Shown here: piece by piece, positions 15,579 to 17,183 of the stretch | How the letters are laid out: every line of letters starts with the position of its first letter | Position numbering within the stretch: the first letter of the stretch is position 1 | From: Chloroflexota bacterium | Lineage (GTDB): Bacteria; Chloroflexota; Limnocylindria; Limnocylindrales; CSP1-4 | Assembly: GCA_017860675.1 (NCBI GenBank) | Contig: JAGDMV010000050.1 | Span: forward strand, 1-17,183 | DNA length: 17,183 bases | Reading direction: 5' to 3' | Notes under the pieces: model-generated | Told to the model about the DNA's origin: nothing | What the model saw: the letters and a program-made list of their open reading frames with translations, nothing else | The model's database searches: none | Position numbers and translations under genes: made by a program

Positions 15579-16082
15579 TCAGCCCTCCTGCGCCGCCGCC
15601 GGCTGCGAGCCGGTCCCGACCGATCGCGCGCCATCGCCGGCCGCCGGCTCCGGCCGTGCGAAGAGGGCCGGGAGCCCGGTCGCCGGCAGGCCGATTGCGG
15701 TGAGGATCGTGTCCGCTACCATCGTCGTTCGGCAGACGGTGTCGATCCCGAGCTGGGCGTACGCCTCGGCCCGGACGGGGTCGTTCACCTTGGCGAAGGA
15801 GCGTCCCGGCCGGAGCGTGTCGCGCGCGACCTGGGCGCCCATGATGTTGCGGTTGTCGCCCTCGGTCAGGAACAGGATCACGTCCGCGTCCGCGGCGCCA
15901 GCCCGGCGCAGAACGCCTTCGTCGGTGCCGTCCCCGCGCACGGCCTCGCCCTTGAACGACTCGGCCAGCCGATCGAAGGCGCCCGTCCGGATGTCGATGA
16001 TCAGAACCGAGTGGCCGGCTGCGTCGAGCAGCTCGGCCAGCATCGCCCCGGTGCGGCCGCAGCCAACGATCACGACTCTCAC
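15579..16082 (-). CDS. TrkA-family RCK_N protein lacking an evident RCK_C domain
   Basis: The product is 167 residues from the GTG at 16082, which overlaps the uspA stop in a GTGA arrangement with GAGGAAGG just upstream; the frame is open to 16166 but there it reads through uspA. It holds one Rossmann RCK_N domain: RVVIVGCGRTGAMLAELL (2-19) with GCGRTG as the nucleotide loop, an Asp at the end of strand 2 (LIIDIR), VRGDGTDEGVLRRAG and FLTEGDNRNIMGAQVAR. After about residue 140 only a Pro/Ala/Gly tail remains, so the ligand-sensing RCK_C domain is missing. It most likely pairs with the next gene product to form a mixed RCK ring, as suggested for CeoB/CeoC and Trk systems; that pairing is inferred. 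Confidence 0.9.
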   Translation of the reverse strand: MRVVIVGCGRTGAMLAELLDAAGHSVLIIDIRTGAFDRLAESFKGEAVRGDGTDEGVLRRAGAADADVILFLTEGDNRNIMGAQVARDTLRPGRSFAKVNDPVRAEAYAQLGIDTVCRTTMVADTILTAIGLPATGLPALFARPEPAAGDGARSVGTGSQPAAAQEG

Positions 16083-16546
16083 GATTCGCCTTCCTCTTCC
16101 TCCGGCATCGGCTCGCGCACCACCCAGACGGCACACGGCGCGTTCTTCAGGGCATAGAGGATCCATCGGCCGAGGGCGAAGTCGCCGCCGAACCGGGTCC
16201 TGTAGGGAAGGCCGAGGATGAGCAGGTCCGCCTCGCGCTCCACGGCCTCGTCCACGAGGGCGGCGCCCACGGCGCGGGCCTGCACCAGGACCGATTCCAT
16301 GCGCTGCCCGAGCCGCTCGGCCAGGCTCTCGGCCTGGTCGAGCACGCGCTGGGCTTCCTCCGACGCGCTGGCGATGTCGGCGTCGAGGGGTTGTGTCCAG
16401 TCGATCTGGACGACGTGGACGCCGACGAGCTCGGCCTTGCTGGAGCGGGCCAGCTCAACGGCCATGCGGACCGTCTCGGTGTCGACCCGGCCGCCGGTCA
16501 GGGCGATGACGGCGCGATGGAAGATCGGTCTGGATCTATCGGGCAC
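16079..16546 (-). CDS. Universal stress protein (UspA family)
   Basis: The product is 155 residues from the GTG at 16546, just before the first strand of the fold (HRAVIALTGGRVD). The frame is open to 16654, but that start would lie upstream of the likely promoter. The Usp alpha/beta fold shows ETVRMAVELARSSKAELVGVHVV, a helical middle and the strand EADLLILGLPYRTRFGGDFALGRWILYALKNAPCAVWVV. The GGDFALGRW stretch replaces the usual ATP-loop pattern G-2x-G-9x-G-S/T, so ATP binding is uncertain. The acidic end EEEEGES overlaps the RCK gene by 4 bases, which implies coupled translation. No Shine-Dalgarno was seen before the GTG, so the start is moderately sure. In this setting it may tune the K+ transporter in response to energy or stress. 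Confidence 0.8.
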   Translation of the reverse strand: MPDRSRPIFHRAVIALTGGRVDTETVRMAVELARSSKAELVGVHVVQIDWTQPLDADIASASEEAQRVLDQAESLAERLGQRMESVLVQARAVGAALVDEAVEREADLLILGLPYRTRFGGDFALGRWILYALKNAPCAVWVVREPMPEEEEGES

Positions 16547-16590
16547 GGGGTCGGGGGTTCGGGTCAGGCGCGCCGGTCGCGCGGCGCGGA

Positions 16591-16616
16591 CGATGAGCTC
16601 ATCGCCGGCAACTGTA
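16591..16616 (-). promoter_or_regulatory. Candidate promoter and 14-bp palindrome upstream of uspA
   Basis: On the minus strand TACAGT (16616-16611) resembles a -10 box, four of six to consensus. Six bases downstream begins the perfect palindrome CGATGAGCTCATCG (16604-16591), which would sit on the transcription start. That is a natural place for a repressor site controlling uspA and the two RCK genes. No clear -35 was identified. Confidence 0.35.
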
Positions 16617-16733
16617 GCACTGCCCGCCAGAGCGGGCCGGCGGGTCCTCGTCACGGCCCGCGCAGGCCAGTGACGTCGCCATCGTGCCGTCGGGTCGTCG
16701 TGGCGTCCGGCCGCCCGTGCCGCGGGCCCGCGG

Positions 16734-17183
16734 TCAGGTGGCCGAATCCGTCGGCTTGGGGGCCGGCTCCTGGCCGAAGGCGGCAGGGTCCGTCCGCCGG
16801 TACGGGGCGTTCGTGACCACCGTGTTCGGCCGGCCGAGCAGGGCGCGCCGAAGCTGCCTGGTGGCCTGGTTGTAGAGGAGCTGCTCCCACCAGTGCCGGG
16901 CCACGTACTCAGGGATGACCACGAACGTCAGCGGCGGCTCCTGGTCGGGCGGCCAGGCCTGGTCGAGCACGTCGAGGTAGGCGAGGAACGGCCCGGTCAG
17001 GGCGCGGTAGGGTGACTCGACGAGGACCAGCGGCACGTCCGGGATGTGGAACTCCCAGCGCGCCCTGATCTCGTCGGCCGCCACCGGGTCGTCGGTCACC
17101 AGCACGGCCCGCACGTCCTCGCCCACCGAGCGGGCCACGTCCAGTGCGCGCAGCGCGGCCCGGTCCAGGTCGGCAACCGGCAC
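16734..17183 (-). CDS. APC-family permease, KimA/YdaO-like, C-terminal cytosolic domain (5' end outside window)
   Basis: The last 149 residues of a larger protein run to the TGA at 16734; the GTG at the window edge is not the true start. The segment is a Usp-like cytosolic domain that follows the 12-TM core of many APC permeases: VPVADLDRAALRALDVARS at the start, VPLVLVESPYRALTGPFLAYLD in the middle, and FVVIPEYVARHWWEQLLYNQ with LLGRPNTVVTNAPY near the end. B. subtilis KimA, a proton-coupled K+ importer controlled by c-di-AMP, has this architecture. The 187-base gap to uspA contains the candidate uspA promoter. Substrate is unproven because no membrane part is visible, but RCK neighbours favour K+. 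Confidence 0.8.
   Translation of the reverse strand: MPVADLDRAALRALDVARSVGEDVRAVLVTDDPVAADEIRARWEFHIPDVPLVLVESPYRALTGPFLAYLDVLDQAWPPDQEPPLTFVVIPEYVARHWWEQLLYNQATRQLRRALLGRPNTVVTNAPYRRTDPAAFGQEPAPKPTDSAT

Overview
This is a dense, very GC-rich bacterial stretch with short intergenic gaps, many GTG starts and mostly clear Shine-Dalgarno sequences. HspR control, LCP-type wall enzymes and a KimA-like permease next to RCK proteins point to a high-GC monoderm lineage. The protein style (multi-TM/LCP fusion, divergent PurH, Hsp20 opening) fits Chloroflexota of the Limnocylindria type best; Actinomycetota is the main alternative. This placement is inference. No rRNA, tRNA, CRISPR array, insertion sequence or phage gene was seen, and after start-site correction no gene-free stretch exceeds 300 bases.

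Layout. (1) 1-3719: the 5' part of an unrecognised minus-strand gene, divergent from folK (+); purH (-) convergent with folK; then a small three-TM protein and a cupin (both +). (2) 3838-12984, minus strand: a proteostasis block transcribed in the order hsp20, hspR, lon, dnaJ/cbpA, clpB, followed by a CoA-type NUDIX hydrolase and a zinc-ribbon/one-TM/proline-rich protein. (3) 13273-14820 (+): a multi-TM LytR-CpsA-Psr protein, divergent from hsp20. (4) 14907-17183 (-): the C-terminus of an APC/KimA-like permease, a UspA protein and two RCK (TrkA-like) proteins, probably a potassium-transport module.

How the genes work together. Hsp20 holds unfolding proteins, DnaJ/CbpA and ClpB disaggregate them (DnaK/GrpE must be encoded elsewhere), and Lon would degrade what cannot be rescued. 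HspR is the likely autoregulator. Upstream of hsp20 a HAIR-like inverted repeat (13087-13107) covers a TTGACA -35 box, and the hsp20 ribosome-binding site can fold into a small hairpin, so repressor and RNA-thermometer control may be layered.

Most notable: lon is broken as given. About 62 nt are missing near 11472, shifting the frame, and 15 conserved codons including the pore-loop-1 tyrosine are missing near 10946. This is either real decay of the protease inside an otherwise intact operon or an assembly error. PurH is also unusual: the usual cyclohydrolase tyrosine is alanine and several conserved lysines are arginine. I found no clearly new multi-gene system; the proteostasis operon with its control region and the divergent PurH are the best leads.
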